Assembly: GCA_032718475.1 (NCBI GenBank)
Contig: JAUCBJ010007248.1
Location: 52,846-116,845 of the forward strand
Reading direction: 5' to 3'
Length of the DNA stretch: 64,000 bases
Source: Nemertoderma westbladi
Taxonomy: Eukaryota > Xenacoelomorpha > Nemertodermatida > Nemertodermatidae
The notes below the pieces were generated by a model. It was not told the origin of the DNA. It searched no databases and saw nothing but the letters and a program-made list of their open reading frames with translations. The position numbers and the translations under genes were made by a program. How positions within the stretch are numbered: position 1 is the first letter of the stretch; every line of letters begins with the position of its first letter. Of the stretch, positions 20,168 through 30,300 are shown in pieces.

Positions 20168-20749
20168 TGTGACAGGATCTGCGGAGGATCCCGGTTTATC
20201 CGGTTTTTGGTTTCTAGTCTACGCGTCCCCACCATGTGTGAAAGATATAAAGAGTTCTGGGTTATTGATCGATCGATGTATATAAGTTCGGGATATAATA
20301 TAATAGAGATAATAGCACAAAATGGTTGATGTATGATGTAATGTACCGGTAGGTGATATCTTCTGGTGACGGTAGGCGGAGACGGTAACTAGAGTTCCGC
20401 TACTGTCCTAACTAGCTGACTTACTACAAGTGAATGAAATATTGCATGGACCGGTAATATATTGCACAGTTGGCCATATTGCTCTACCCAGTCGATGCTT
20501 CCCCCCTATTGGCTAATATCCTAATTGTCGCCCCTTCACCTTCCCTGGAGTGTTTCCCGTTGCTCCTGTTATTCTCTCTCTCTCTCAGGGGTGTAACCCC
20601 TGACCCCTTTGTGCGTATGTCCTCTGGGGTTTCCTTGTCCACACTTTATTGGGGTGGTACGAGGTTGATATTGGATATCGACCTCGTGTTCCCAATATTG
20701 CTTAAAGCTCACTTTATGGGGCTGGTTAGCGGAATTGAATACGCTAACA
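20168..20749 (-). repeat. BEL-1 right LTR (5' LTR in element orientation)
   Basis: 582 bp, TGTGACAGGATC to GCTAACA on the plus strand. It is followed by the GAAAC target duplication at 20750-20754. Confidence 0.92.
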
Positions 20750-22112
20750 GAAACATACAACCCTAATAAACCCGAAGCTCATTTATATAATTTAGATTTC
20801 AACAGTTTATATAGCGGTTCTTTGTCGGAGCAACTTCCTTATTCAGACTTTGAATGGTTGGACGTTGATAGTGTCGATATCATGAGTCTGGAAATTGAAG
20901 ATATATACGGATATTTCGCCGTAGTAGACCTCGGATACCCAACGACTATTCATGATGCCACATCCGAGCTTCCATTTGCACCGGAGCATGTTAAACTCGA
21001 TAGTAGGTATCTCAGTCCATACATGAAAAGACTTTGGCGGCATTATAATGGTGATAAAATTTTCAATAGCCCAGCAAAAAAATTGATGTTAACCCAATTC
21101 TATAAGTATGAGTACGGTGTACATCTAAAATTATTGCGCTTTTATATTCATGATGGAATGCGCTTGATTAAAGTTCATAAACTTACTAGATTTAAGCAAG
21201 GTTACATTTTTAAGGATTTTATTGAATATAACACCCAGCAAAGAAAAATAGCAAGCAATGAGTTTTATGATAAGTTTCACAAAGGAACAAATAACGCGCT
21301 TTTCGGGAAAAGCATGGAGAATATACAGGGCCGTGTCTCATTTCGCTTATGTAATTCAATCGAGAAATGTGACTTATTATTATCCAAGCCAAACCACGAA
21401 AATTTAATTATGTTCAATGATTCATTATCAGGTCACGTCCTATCTAAAACCGCGGTTTGTTTGGAAAAACCTATTTTTTTAGGCAATGCTGTGTTGGACT
21501 TGTCAAAGTTAGATTACTACCCTTTTTTCTACAATAAGTTAAAGCCCATGGAAGCCGAATTAAATTGTAAAATACATTTGTTAGGTGGAGACACCGATTC
21601 ATTTTTTCTACAGTGTGTTGGTTTATCCCAGCACCAATTTTTATCTGCGTTACAATCAAAAAAAGTTTTAGACTGTTCAAATTATCCTATTACACATCCG
21701 CTGTATACAGTAGAATAGAAAGGGAAATATAGATATTTAAAGGATGAAGGGAAGTCTAACCCGTTTGAACAGGTTATTTTACTCAGACCAAAATGTTATA
21801 GCTTTCGTGGGGGGTCAGTTCCAAAACGTGTCGCTAAAGGCGTAGGAAAAATGGTTATAAAAAAGAAACTCTCCCACGACTCATATTTAAAAGTATATAA
21901 TGAGGTTAGCGAGCATTACGAATACATTCAAAGGTTTCAATCGAATTTACATAAAGTCTACACTGTTTCACAAAAAAAAATCGCTAACACTCTGGGAAGA
22001 TAAATGATACTACATATCAACTACTGAAAGCCTACCTTACGGTCATTATAAAACACATTTGGATCGCAAAGCGCCAGCTCCAAAGCTTTATATGCCACCC
22101 ATTGTAGAATAG
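20750..22112 (+). pseudogene. Protein-primed-type DNA polymerase B, palm and C-terminal part
   Basis: Directly after the BEL-1 target site the PolB frame resumes with ETYNPNKPEAHLYNLDFNSL. Polymerase motif A is DFNSLY (D codon 20795). Motif B is NNALFGKSMEN (near 21285). Motif C is GGDTDSF (21584-21601), where the usual first residue is Y. The frame carries TAG 21716-21718 and then reads on (FEQVILLRPKCYSF) to about 22000. There a small frameshift leads to the conserved-looking tail YYISTTESLPYGHYKTH and TAG 22110-22112. Together with 5273-7943 it covers a complete Maverick-like PolB of roughly 1,300 residues. Confidence 0.88.
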
Positions 22113-22121
22113 CGGACTGTA

Positions 22122-22470
22122 ATGTCTCTTAGTGTTGTTAACAGTATAAGTTTGAGGTTGGTTGGTGGTCACATCATTCGATGTACTGACTAAAGGAATT
22201 CTAAATGGGAAACTCGTCATAAAGCCTTTTCAATATATTGTCAAAATTTGCGGTGGGACGTGTCTCTTTTTCCCGAGCGGCAAGGTCACTTTACTCGGTA
22301 AATCGCCTAAAATAAAAAAAATTATTAAGTATATATATAAGCATACTGATTATAAACTAACTTTTATTTCAATCAATAGCCAAACTTATCCTACTAATAT
22401 AATAGCTCAAAAGTACTGCGACGACTACTACTACTACTACTACTACTACTCCAAGTTGCTAAATTGGTAA
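22122..22470 (+). pseudogene. Small TBP-like protein downstream of PolB
   Basis: An ATG at 22122, ten bases after the PolB stop, starts a frame with ISLRLVGGHIIRCTD. After a frameshift near 22185 the next frame carries KPFQYIVKICGGTCLFFPSG, then KVTLLGKSPKIKKIIKYI. This resembles one lobe of the TATA-binding-protein fold, where an F-x-x-I-x-x-I strand leads to a F-x-SGK-x-x-x-x-G strand and a helix. Small TBP-like proteins are known from some DNA viruses and could direct late or early transcription. The gene ends in a (TAC)n run coding Tyr residues (22425-22450). Similarity was judged by eye only. Confidence 0.5.
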
Positions 22471-23222
22471 TATCTCCCTGTTATTTCTAATTCACAATGC
22501 TAATCAAAGGTCAAGCACATTATTATGATTGTTGAGTTGGAAATCAATTGCTAATACAGTAGTGTAACAAGAGTTGTTTCCATAATCACCAGCTGTTAAT
22601 AAACGGATTATTACCATTCATTGAAGGATAACAATGCCAATCAAAGGTCAACCACAATTTCTCAAACCAATTGCTTATTAGTTTTGTTTCCAATCCCCAG
22701 TAAACGAATTGCATTGCCATTCAAGTATCATCAGTAAGAATATAGGTAGGTCACTCACTGTAAACTAAATTTGTACTGTATATTTGTCGCAACAGAACAA
22801 GTACGAAATTCTGTATAAATTATGTTTTTTTGAGAAGCCGTTCTGAAATATAATTTATTTTTACTTTATAATAAAACGGAAGCTGAAACTTTTAGCATTG
22901 GATTTATCTCCCGAACACGCAAATCTCCTTCACGGATAACAGGATTATGAACCGTGATCAAGGTAAGATATTGAATGTATATTATTGAATGTATATGTAT
23001 ATATTATATATGTAATATTAAATTTTTTGAATCGTTACACAGTACGTCTATTATTATTTTTATGTATCGTTATCCAGAGTACGGTATTACCATAGGCAAA
23101 ATAATTTTTTGTTCTTTTTCATGCTTGCTCCATCAGAGGCATTATTTGATCCATTAAAATAGTTAACGAAATTAAACATTTAATTATAGATACAACCCTA
23201 ATAATATTTTGATGCAGATAGA
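22471..23222. other. Spacer with a short direct repeat
   Basis: No gene seen. CAATGCTAATCAAAGGTCAA near 22496 recurs as CAATGCCAATCAAAGGTCAA near 22632, a period of about 136 bp. This may be the end of an inserted repeat. Confidence 0.5.
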
Positions 23223-24790
23223 GTGAGAAGGTGCAGTAGGTGCGGCTGTCACACTAAAGGACACCCATTACTGCTTGGAGAGAAGTGTGTTCAGATTGTG
23301 AACCAATCGGAATTGGATAAGCGGCGGGTAAATAATGGTGATGCAAAGAAAAGGTATCAAACCGCTGACAGACAAAGAAAAAATCAGAGTGATGCAGTTG
23401 CTGCTAGAAACAGAAGCGCGAAACCTTCTGCAATGGCTGCTGCCAGAGTGAGAAATGCAAAACCTTCTGCAATGGCTGCTGCCAGAGTGAGAAATGCAAA
23501 ACCTTCAGCAAAGGCTGCTGCTAGAGTGAGGAATGCAGAACCTTCAGCAAAGGCTGCTGCTAGAGAGAGGAATGCAGAACCTTCAGCAAAGGCTGCTGCT
23601 AGAGAGAGGAATGCAGAACCTTCAGCAAAGGCTGTTGCTAGAGAGAGGAATGCAGAACCTTCAGCAAAGGCTGCTGCTAGAGAGAGGAATGCAGAACCTT
23701 CAGCAAAGGCTGCTGCTAGAGAGAGGAATGCAGAACCTTCAGCAAAGGCTGCTGCTAGAGAGAGGAATGCAGAACCTTCAGCAAGGCTGCTGCTAGAGAG
23801 AGGAATGCAGAACCTTCAGCAAAGGCTGCTGCTAGAGAGACGAATGCAGTAAATCCAGTCCAAGCAGTAAATGCAGAGACTTCAGGTCATGGACGCACAA
23901 AACAATTCATTCTCAATTCTCCTGGTGGATATGGAAAAACATTCACATTCACCGTTATTGGTGCCAAGATCAGGGCTGAGGGAGGAATTGTACTCATGGT
24001 GGCCAGCACAGGTTTGGCTGCTCAAAATCTGGAAGGGGGAAGGACGGCACATAGCCGTTTCAAAATTCCAATTAACATAATGGAAGACTCCACATGCAAC
24101 ATCAAGGCCCAGAGCGATCTAGCAACGCTGATCAGGGCATGTTACTCATCATCTGGGACGAGATTTTCAGTGTGCATCGGTTTATTATTGAGTGTGTGGA
24201 AAGGAGTCTGCGGGACATTATGGATTGTGATGAACCGTGGGGTGGAAAGGTGGTTTGTCTTGGCGGCAACCCCAGGCAGACTCCGCCGGTGGTTAAGAGG
24301 GGTGGTCGACCACAGATAGTTCGATCATGTGTACAAATGTCTCATCTCTACCCTTGCATGAAGGAGCACAGGCTAACACAAAATATGCGAACTGATCCTG
24401 GTGAGTTGGAATTCTCCAGTTACATTCTCAAGTTGGGGGAAGGGCGTGAAAAGACATATGAAGAGGAGGGCAAGAACAAGATCAAAATACCATTAAATCA
24501 CCTTACTACATCAGTGAAGGATTCGATCAACCTTACATTCCCAGACTTGGAGTATGGCTGTCACGGATCAGACAATATAATCAATGGCGCTATATATACT
24601 CCATTAAACAAGAATGTCAAGGAAATCAACGATCAATGCATCAGCAAATTTCCTGGTGAATTAAAGCAATATCTGTCTGCCGATTCTATTCTTGAAGACA
24701 ACCATAAAGATACTCTTCCTTCAGAATTCATCAATTCGCTCACTCCCTCTGGCCTTCCTGTCAACCCATTAGGGCAAACTGTTTATCAAC
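23223..24790 (+). pseudogene. Helitron helicase fragment
   Basis: Reading frames encode an N-terminal repetitive part and then a Pif1-family helicase. Walker A is PGGYGKTFTFT (near 23921). ASTGLAAQNLEGGRTAHSRF is the typical Helitron block. Walker B is LLIIWDE after a frameshift near 24150. GNPRQTPPVVKRGGR, EHRLTQNMR and the late SLTPSGLPVNPL complete the helicase order. No Rep/HUH domain or Helitron ends were found, so this is a truncated copy. It is a late insertion between the TBP-like and basic genes of the PolB element. Frameshifts make it non-functional. Confidence 0.85.
23400..23855 (+). repeat. 39-bp coding tandem repeats
   Basis: About eleven units of AGGAATGCAGAACCTTCAGC plus 19 further bases encode a 13-residue unit, RNAEPSAKAAARE. 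Later units are nearly identical, earlier ones diverge. The frame is kept until a one-base loss near 23783. Confidence 0.9.
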
Positions 24791-24991
24791 CCACGAAGAC
24801 GAACTCAACACACCACACCAAGGCGCTGAGGCTCAGTCTATACCTCAGTAGCATACCGCGCAAAACCATTTACACGCCTTGTTTTAAGTTTATTAGGTTA
24901 AACATTTCCGATCATTGGGGCAACTGTTTATCGGTCCATGAACGTGAACTCTTGGTATATAGTATTAATATATTAATAATGATATATAACG

Positions 24992-25444
24992 ATGAAAAAT
25001 AGCGATATTAGCCCTGGAAATTTTAAGAAATTGTATCTAGTTTCTACTTTATTATCGGATACTTATAATAAGAAAAGCAATAATATAATACAACCGCTAG
25101 ATGGTGTGGTAATTTCATCTCAGAAAGCCAAACGGTTGTTAAGTTATTTAATGCGATTCTCGCGTGACAGAGTATGGTGGAGCGATAATAATAAACTCTA
25201 TATAGAAAATAAACTTATACCCGGAGCGAATATCAGTCATTTGATTGAATTGTTGGTTGCTAAAAAAAATAAGAAAAACACTGAAATAATTCCAGGACAA
25301 ACAACATTTGTGGGGCTATTAAAACGCTTAAGGATACCGAAACGATTAATTGGTCGCGGTTGGTTGAAACGGCGTAGGGTTCACGTAAGCCCCCCCAATG
25401 CAAAACGTGTTGACGTGTGGAAACAATACGTGGGACTACAATAA
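24992..25444 (+). CDS. Small basic protein of the PolB element
   Basis: An ATG at 24992 gives 150 residues with no stops. The first part is helical and Lys/Ser-rich. The middle has RDRVWWSDNNKLYIENKLIP and then ISHLIELLV. The last third has FVGLLKRLRIPKRLIGRGWL, then KRRRV. From memory, small proteins with a W-x-D..G..I-x-GSNI-x-DL pattern followed by F-x-x-L-x-x-x-NIP-x-x-LIG occur near PolB in Maverick-like elements of invertebrates, with unknown role. I cannot run a search to confirm. It is the best preserved ORF of the element and lies about 200 bp after the Helitron fragment. Confidence 0.55.
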   Translation: MKNSDISPGNFKKLYLVSTLLSDTYNKKSNNIIQPLDGVVISSQKAKRLLSYLMRFSRDRVWWSDNNKLYIENKLIPGANISHLIELLVAKKNKKNTEIIPGQTTFVGLLKRLRIPKRLIGRGWLKRRRVHVSPPNAKRVDVWKQYVGLQ

Positions 25445-25817
25445 ATCGACGTGTGGAAACAATATGTTACATCATTAAACATTACATCATGATGTCATGA
25501 TGATAATCATTACATCATTAGTTACTTCATCATTCATATAACATTATATATTTTAGGCAGTTATTTTTTTGCCCTAGGCCTATATTTTTTACTTTTTTTG
25601 CCCTCTATTTTTACTCAAATGCCCTATATTTTTTTTCTAATACTTTTATGCCCTATATAGTGTAAGTACTTTTCTGCCCTATATTTTTTGGACTAGCAAA
25701 ACTGTTATACTCGACTTTCAGACTGTTGCTTTTTTTTTTGTTTAACATCATGACGTTACATCATGATGAAGGACTACATTAAAATATTATGTTTTTTGAA
25801 CGTTTCATATTAAAAGC
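25445..25817. repeat. Short degenerate repeats
   Basis: ATCATGATGT-type palindromes (25485-25510, 25745-25765) surround about five imperfect units of TTTTGCCCTATATTTTT (25565-25700). No gene. Confidence 0.6.
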
Positions 25818-26662
25818 ATGTCTAATAATAAAGCAAGTGGATTAGATGAAATCCCAGCGGAGGTATGGAAAACCGGAGTGCTAAATAGACCATTATTGAA
25901 TGTTTTCAACCGGATGTTAACAGGGGAAAAGCCACCACCAATTTGGACTAAAGGTCAACTAAAGCCTCTCCCCAAGAAAGGAGACCTCGGCATACCAACG
26001 AACTATCGTGGGATCTGTCTGCTTGTGGTAGCTGCCAAAATATACAATAAAATGATTCTATATAGGATTAGGCCTCACATAGAGAAACTACTGCGTAAGA
26101 GCCAAAACGGATTTCGACCAAGTAGATCAACAATAGCTCAGATACTTGCACTACGGAGACTGATTGAAGGAATTAAGTCAAAGAATCTCCCCGCAGTCAT
26201 GACTTTTGTGTACTTCAAGAAGGCATTCGACTCCATCCATAGAGGTAAAATGCTTGAAATCCTAAGAGCTTATGGAATACCAGAAGTAATTGTTGATGGC
26301 ATTGGATTGTTATATTGTGACACAGAAGCGCAGGTACTCTCACCAGATGGTGAAACTGAGTTTTTCTCAATCCTGGCTGGCGTACTGCAAGGTGACACAT
26401 TAGCACCATTACTATTTGTAATTGTGCTGGATTACGCAATGAGGATGGCCACAAAGGGTGAAGATCTGGGATTCACACTTCAAGAGCGCAGAAGTAGTAG
26501 ATATCCGGCAACTACAGTCACAGACACCGACTTTGCGGATGACATCGCCCTGCTCTCTAATAAGCTAGCAGATGCACAGCTTCTACTAAATAAAGTGGAG
26601 AGGGCTGCTAAGGAGGTTGGATTGCATATAAATGCTACCAAGACCGAATTCATGACCTTTAA
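25818..26662 (+). pseudogene. Non-LTR retrotransposon RT, copy 1, N-terminal piece
   Basis: An ATG at 25818 starts NNKASGLDEIPAEVWK. RT motifs are LKPLPKKGD, NYRGICLLVVAAKIYNKM, SQNGFRPSRSTIAQI, VYFKKAFDSIHR (motif A; D replaced by Y at the first position compared with VDFKKAFDSIHR in copy 2), GVLQGDTLAP (motif B) and TDFADDIAL (FADD catalytic motif). It stops where a TTAA element inserts (TTAA 26659-26662), and the same ORF resumes at 42997. The 5' part of the LINE (endonuclease) is absent. RTs of this kind belong to elements with GHCWRSKDE-type C-termini. I do not assign a clade. Confidence 0.85.
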
Positions 26663-28225
26663 CCATATTAGTACCGGGCTATAAAATGTTGTACAAATAC
26701 CGGGGGGGGGGGGGGGTCATATTGACCCACCCCTCTAAAATCTACAAATTTTTACGAAAACGTCTGATTTTTTGTTTGTACGTAGGTATCACTAGTCAGG
26801 ATCCGACCGAAAAAGAAAATTTTCGAAAAAATGTACTGGGGTGGTTATATTGCAGCACCAAAATTACAAGTAGTGCACAATTTTCAGAAAATTTGAAAGT
26901 TACATTTTTCGTCTAATTGTATTTCAATACAGGTTTTCTGGGGCGCAAAATACATTGGAAAATATTTAAAAATGATATGATTACTATAAATGGCTGTTTA
27001 GACCTCTCTACGTAGGAAAAAAATGAAAAAAACAAGTAACCAGCACTTTTCAGTTAGAACACAAAATTTTTAATTCACTTATACGATGCTATAAATTCAC
27101 ATTTTCAGGTTTTCTAGGGCGCTGATTCTAATGGAATACATTTCTAAAATGCCCCATCATTGCTACTTGTATTTTTCGGCGTAATTTGGTAAATTTTGGT
27201 GCTAGGACCAAATTTCGTACCCATCACCAAAAAGTACAAGTTTGCGATGTCCAGTGCTGTTTTTATTGATTCCATCGGATTCAGGACCCTCATAAACCCG
27301 TATAACGCAATAAACAAGATGATACTATCTACTGATCAATTTGCTTATTTTCCAAAATTTGGTGCTGGCACAACAATTTTCACCCACCGGCGAAAAATAC
27401 AATGTTTGAAAACTCTTATGAAATTTTTACTGATTCCATTGAATTCAGAACACTCACAATCCCGTATAACGCAAGAAACAAGGTGACACAATCAATTTAT
27501 ATATTTGATGGTTTTCAAAATTTGGTGCTAGCACCACATTTTGCACCCACTTCCGAAAAATTCAAGTTTGTGATGCCTAGTTCGAAAATTATATATTCCA
27601 TTCAATTCAGAATAGCCATAAACCTCTAAAACGCAAGAAATAAATTGCCACAAACAAGTTTATCAATTGAATGGATTTTCAAAATTTCGTGCTAGCACCA
27701 AAATTTGCACCCACCACCGAAAAATACAAGTTTGATACGCTTGGTGCAACTCGTATATATTTCATCGAAACCAGAACCCCAAAAAACCCCAATTGCGTAA
27801 AAAACAAGTTTCACGCAATCAATTTACAAAATTGACATATTTCAAAATTTGGTGCTGGCACCAAAAATTGGCACCCGCCGAAAAAAACAAGTTTGAAATT
27901 TCTAAATCAATTTATATGAATTCCATCCAATTTCTAACACCAAAAAACCGGTGTAAATCAAAAATAGAGATGTTACAATTCATATTTAATGAAATGTAAT
28001 TTTCAAAAAACGTCTCAAAAAAAGTGCCAAAAGTAGGGTTAAAAAATGGTGCTATAACTCGAAAACTACCCAATATTTTTGAAAACGGTTTTCACTACTA
28101 GGAAGACAATAGATTTTTAGGAAAAGTCATAAAATTTCAGATTCCCAACTGCGTTTGTTTCAGAATTATAATAAAAAAACCACGGTGGGGGTCATATTGA
28201 CCCCTTCCCCCCGGGTTTAATAGGG
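26663..28225 (+). mobile_element. TTAA-targeted element, copy A (piggyBac-like, non-autonomous)
   Basis: The body starts CCATATTAGTACCGGG and ends CCCGGGTTTAATAGGG (inverse CCCTATTAAACCCGGG), flanked by TTAA (26659-26662, 28226-28229). TTAA targets with CCC-type ends are the hallmark of the piggyBac superfamily. There is no transposase. The interior is an AT-rich array of about five ~162-bp units, each with GGTGCTAGCACCA-like palindromes, and G-runs next to TCATATTGACCC near both ends. Confidence 0.75.
27190..27860 (+). repeat. ~162-bp internal repeats of the TTAA element
   Basis: Units start near 27195, 27355, 27513, 27678 and 27840. Each contains TTTGGTGCTAGCACCAAA or a slight variant (a palindrome), then GAAAAATACAAGTTTG, an ATTCCATTGAATTCAGAAC-like block, and TATAACGCAAGAAACAAG. 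Confidence 0.8.
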
Positions 28226-28514
28226 TTAAATAACAAAATTCTACAAGAAGATATACAGATATATAAATAGAAAAAATAAACATCTCATACTTAATAATAT
28301 GTAATATAAATTCTTACAGAAACTGTAAAATATATTTTAACGAATTTTAAACTAGGTTTTAGACTCCATAGATATTTTATTGGATATTTAAATAATTTGC
28401 ATTTGTTTTTCCTAACTACTCCTTGACCCTGCACTTACACATTTTATACTATACCTTCCTTATTCCCTAACAGCCTCTACCATCCCTGCTCTTACATTCC
28501 TAATAATATTCCTA

Positions 28515-28727
28515 ATGGCGACTAAGATAAGATTGATATGTAAACTGGTCATCTTAACAACTCTATGTTATATCTCATTATTTATATTGACAAAGATCGA
28601 TGTAATAGTTAATTACAAAGATTCCTACCTTACAAAGAATTATAACAACAATGTAATATTTATTTACAATGAATCCTACCATTCACCAATCTCTAAATCT
28701 ACACTAACAAATGAGGGCCAATATTAA
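28515..28727 (+). CDS. Short membrane-anchored peptide, unknown
   Basis: An ATG at 28515 gives 70 residues. A short basic N-terminus is followed by a hydrophobic segment (LVILTTLCYISLFILT, residues about 12-27) and a polar Asn/Tyr-rich stem. The layout is like the N-terminal exon of a type II Golgi enzyme, similar in design to the sulfotransferase-like ORF at 55009. There is no catalytic domain after it. It may be chance coding potential in AT-rich DNA. Confidence 0.3.
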   Translation: MATKIRLICKLVILTTLCYISLFILTKIDVIVNYKDSYLTKNYNNNVIFIYNESYHSPISKSTLTNEGQY

Positions 28728-29246
28728 AATTTTGCGTTTCAAACTCGCTGCGCGGGAACTCGTCCAGCTCGAAAACTACTTAACTTACGGGAGATTTGTT
28801 TACACAGACTTATAGTGCGTTAAATTATCTATCTAACAGCGTTAATTACCGAAGCTATTATACAACTGGAGCGGCAGACGATCGTGTGAAATATAATATT
28901 TATAAAAAAGGGACGAAAAAATTTTTTCCTTTATAATTCGCTACTCTATTACAATTTAGCTTTTTGCGCCAAAACTTCCTGTAAAATGTAGAAAATAAAC
29001 TCCGCTGTCTTTTTTCTTAACATTTGTAATTAAAATTACGAATTTTAAGGGTCGAAAAATATCGCGTCATTTACACCCTTTTTTATTAATTTTTTTGGGG
29101 CCAAAAATGACCCCCTCTCAAAAGATAGAAAAAAAAAATTACGGCAAAGAATATACTAATTTTATTGAATTTGGACCATCAGAACCAAAGTTAGAGCGAT
29201 TTTAGTGAAAAAATAAAAATAATTTTTTTTTGCAAAAAATTAAGAA

Positions 29247-29322
29247 TGGTCAATATTGGCTTTCGTACCCGCGAACTTAGGTTTCATTAACGTGATTGAT
29301 AACCACTAGACTACGTGACCAA
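29247..29322 (-). tRNA. Degenerate tRNA-like sequence (pseudo-tRNA or SINE head)
   Basis: The minus strand reads GGTCACGTAGTCTAGTGGTT, ATCA, then about 20 bases later GCGGGTACGAAAGCC. The first part matches the D-arm/A-box style TAGTCTAGTGGTTATCA of Val/Glu/Asp-type tRNAs. The second is a damaged B-box (usual GGTTCGAANCC). Stems do not pair fully, so this is not a functional tRNA. Confidence 0.35.
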
Positions 29323-30300
29323 GATAATTTGAAATTTTCGAGTGACTATTTTTAAACATCAATAACTTCCGTTCTATTGGGCCGTTTAATCTGAAACTTT
29401 TTTCATTGGATAGAGGATAGATTGTAGTGTGTGAAATAGGATACAACTTGGGAAAAGACTTAAGTGCACTTGGTGCAAAATGCACTTAAAAAGTGCACAT
29501 TTTTTCTATATTTCAAACACTATTATTTCCAATTCTATTCATCGTAGAATGTTTTTTATTGGGTTCAAATGTAGTTTGAAGTGATTTCTAACTATAATCG
29601 TAACATTTGTATAACTTTTTATGTCAATAAAGTGACTTAAATTAAATTAAATTAGTACCGGGCTATAAAATGTTGTACAAATACCGGGGGGGGGGGGGGG
29701 GGTCATATTCACCCCCCCCCCCCCCCCCCCCCCCCTCTAAAATCTACAAATTTTTACGAAAACGTCTGATTTTTTGTTTGTGCGTAGGTATCACTAGTCA
29801 GGATCCGACCGAAAAAGAAAATTTTCGAAAAAATGTACCGGGGTGGTTATATTGCAGCACAAAAATTACAAGTAGTGCACAATTTTCAGAAAATTTGAAA
29901 GTTACATTTTTCGTCTAATTGTATTTCAATACAGGTTTTCTGGGGCGCAAAATACATTGGAAAATATTTAAAAATGATATGATTACTATAAATGGCTGTT
30001 TAGACCTCTCTACGTAGGAAAAAAATGAAAAAAACAAGTAACCAGCACTTTTCAGTTAGAACACAAAATTTTTAATTCACTTATACGATGCTATAAATTC
30101 ACATTTTCAGGTTTTCTAGGGCGCTGATTCTAATGGAATACATTTCTAAAATGCCCCATCATTGCTACTTGTATTTTTCGGCGTAATTTGGCAAATTTTG
30201 GTGCTAGGACCAAATTTCGTATCCATCACCAAAAAGTACACGTTTGCGATGTCCAGTGCTGTTTTTATTGATTCCATCGGATTCAGGACCCTCATAAACC

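Larger units (their letters stand above)
7944..20749 (-). mobile_element. BEL-1: full-length BEL/Pao LTR retrotransposon inserted in PolB
   Basis: The element is 12,806 bp and begins and ends with near-identical LTRs in TG...CA form. Flanking GAAAC copies (7939-7943 and 20750-20754) are a 5-bp target duplication. On the minus strand the order is LTR, gag, zinc knuckle/protease, RT, RNase H, integrase with a BEL-type C-terminal domain, a tandem-repeat spacer, an accessory three-knuckle ORF, polypurine tract, LTR. RT-RNase H-integrase order with a FYVDD motif and an aspartic protease LVDSGAAFTLV fits BEL/Pao. The coding frame has a few nonsense changes and frameshifts, several at CpG-type sites. 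The element is therefore young but probably inactive. Confidence 0.92.
2640..25445 (+). mobile_element. Maverick/adintovirus-like element with PolB (endogenous virus-like, decayed, interrupted)
   Basis: An AT-rich tract carries genes that normally travel together in protein-primed PolB elements: an unknown minus-strand protein, a dUTPase-like protein, PolB, a TBP-like protein and a small basic protein. BEL-1 and a Helitron fragment are later insertions. I found no terminal inverted repeats, retroviral-type integrase, packaging ATPase or recognisable capsid gene. The outer limits given are therefore approximate and the element may be a deleted copy. Multiple stops show that it is not functional here. 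Confidence 0.65.
28230..29650. other. Passenger spacer between copies A and B
   Basis: Unique-looking AT-rich sequence carried between two identical TTAA-type elements. It contains a small ORF (28515-28727) and a tRNA-like stretch (29247-29322), described separately. Otherwise nothing recognised. Confidence 0.5.

Noticed and set aside
23533-23796. Second repeat ORF (QNLQQRLLLERGM units)
   Set aside because: Out-of-frame reading of the 39-bp repeat. The RNAEPSAKAAARE frame is the one continuous with the upstream Cys-rich start.
23400-23855. CRISPR-like array
   Set aside because: Direct coding tandem repeats without spacers in a eukaryotic transposon.
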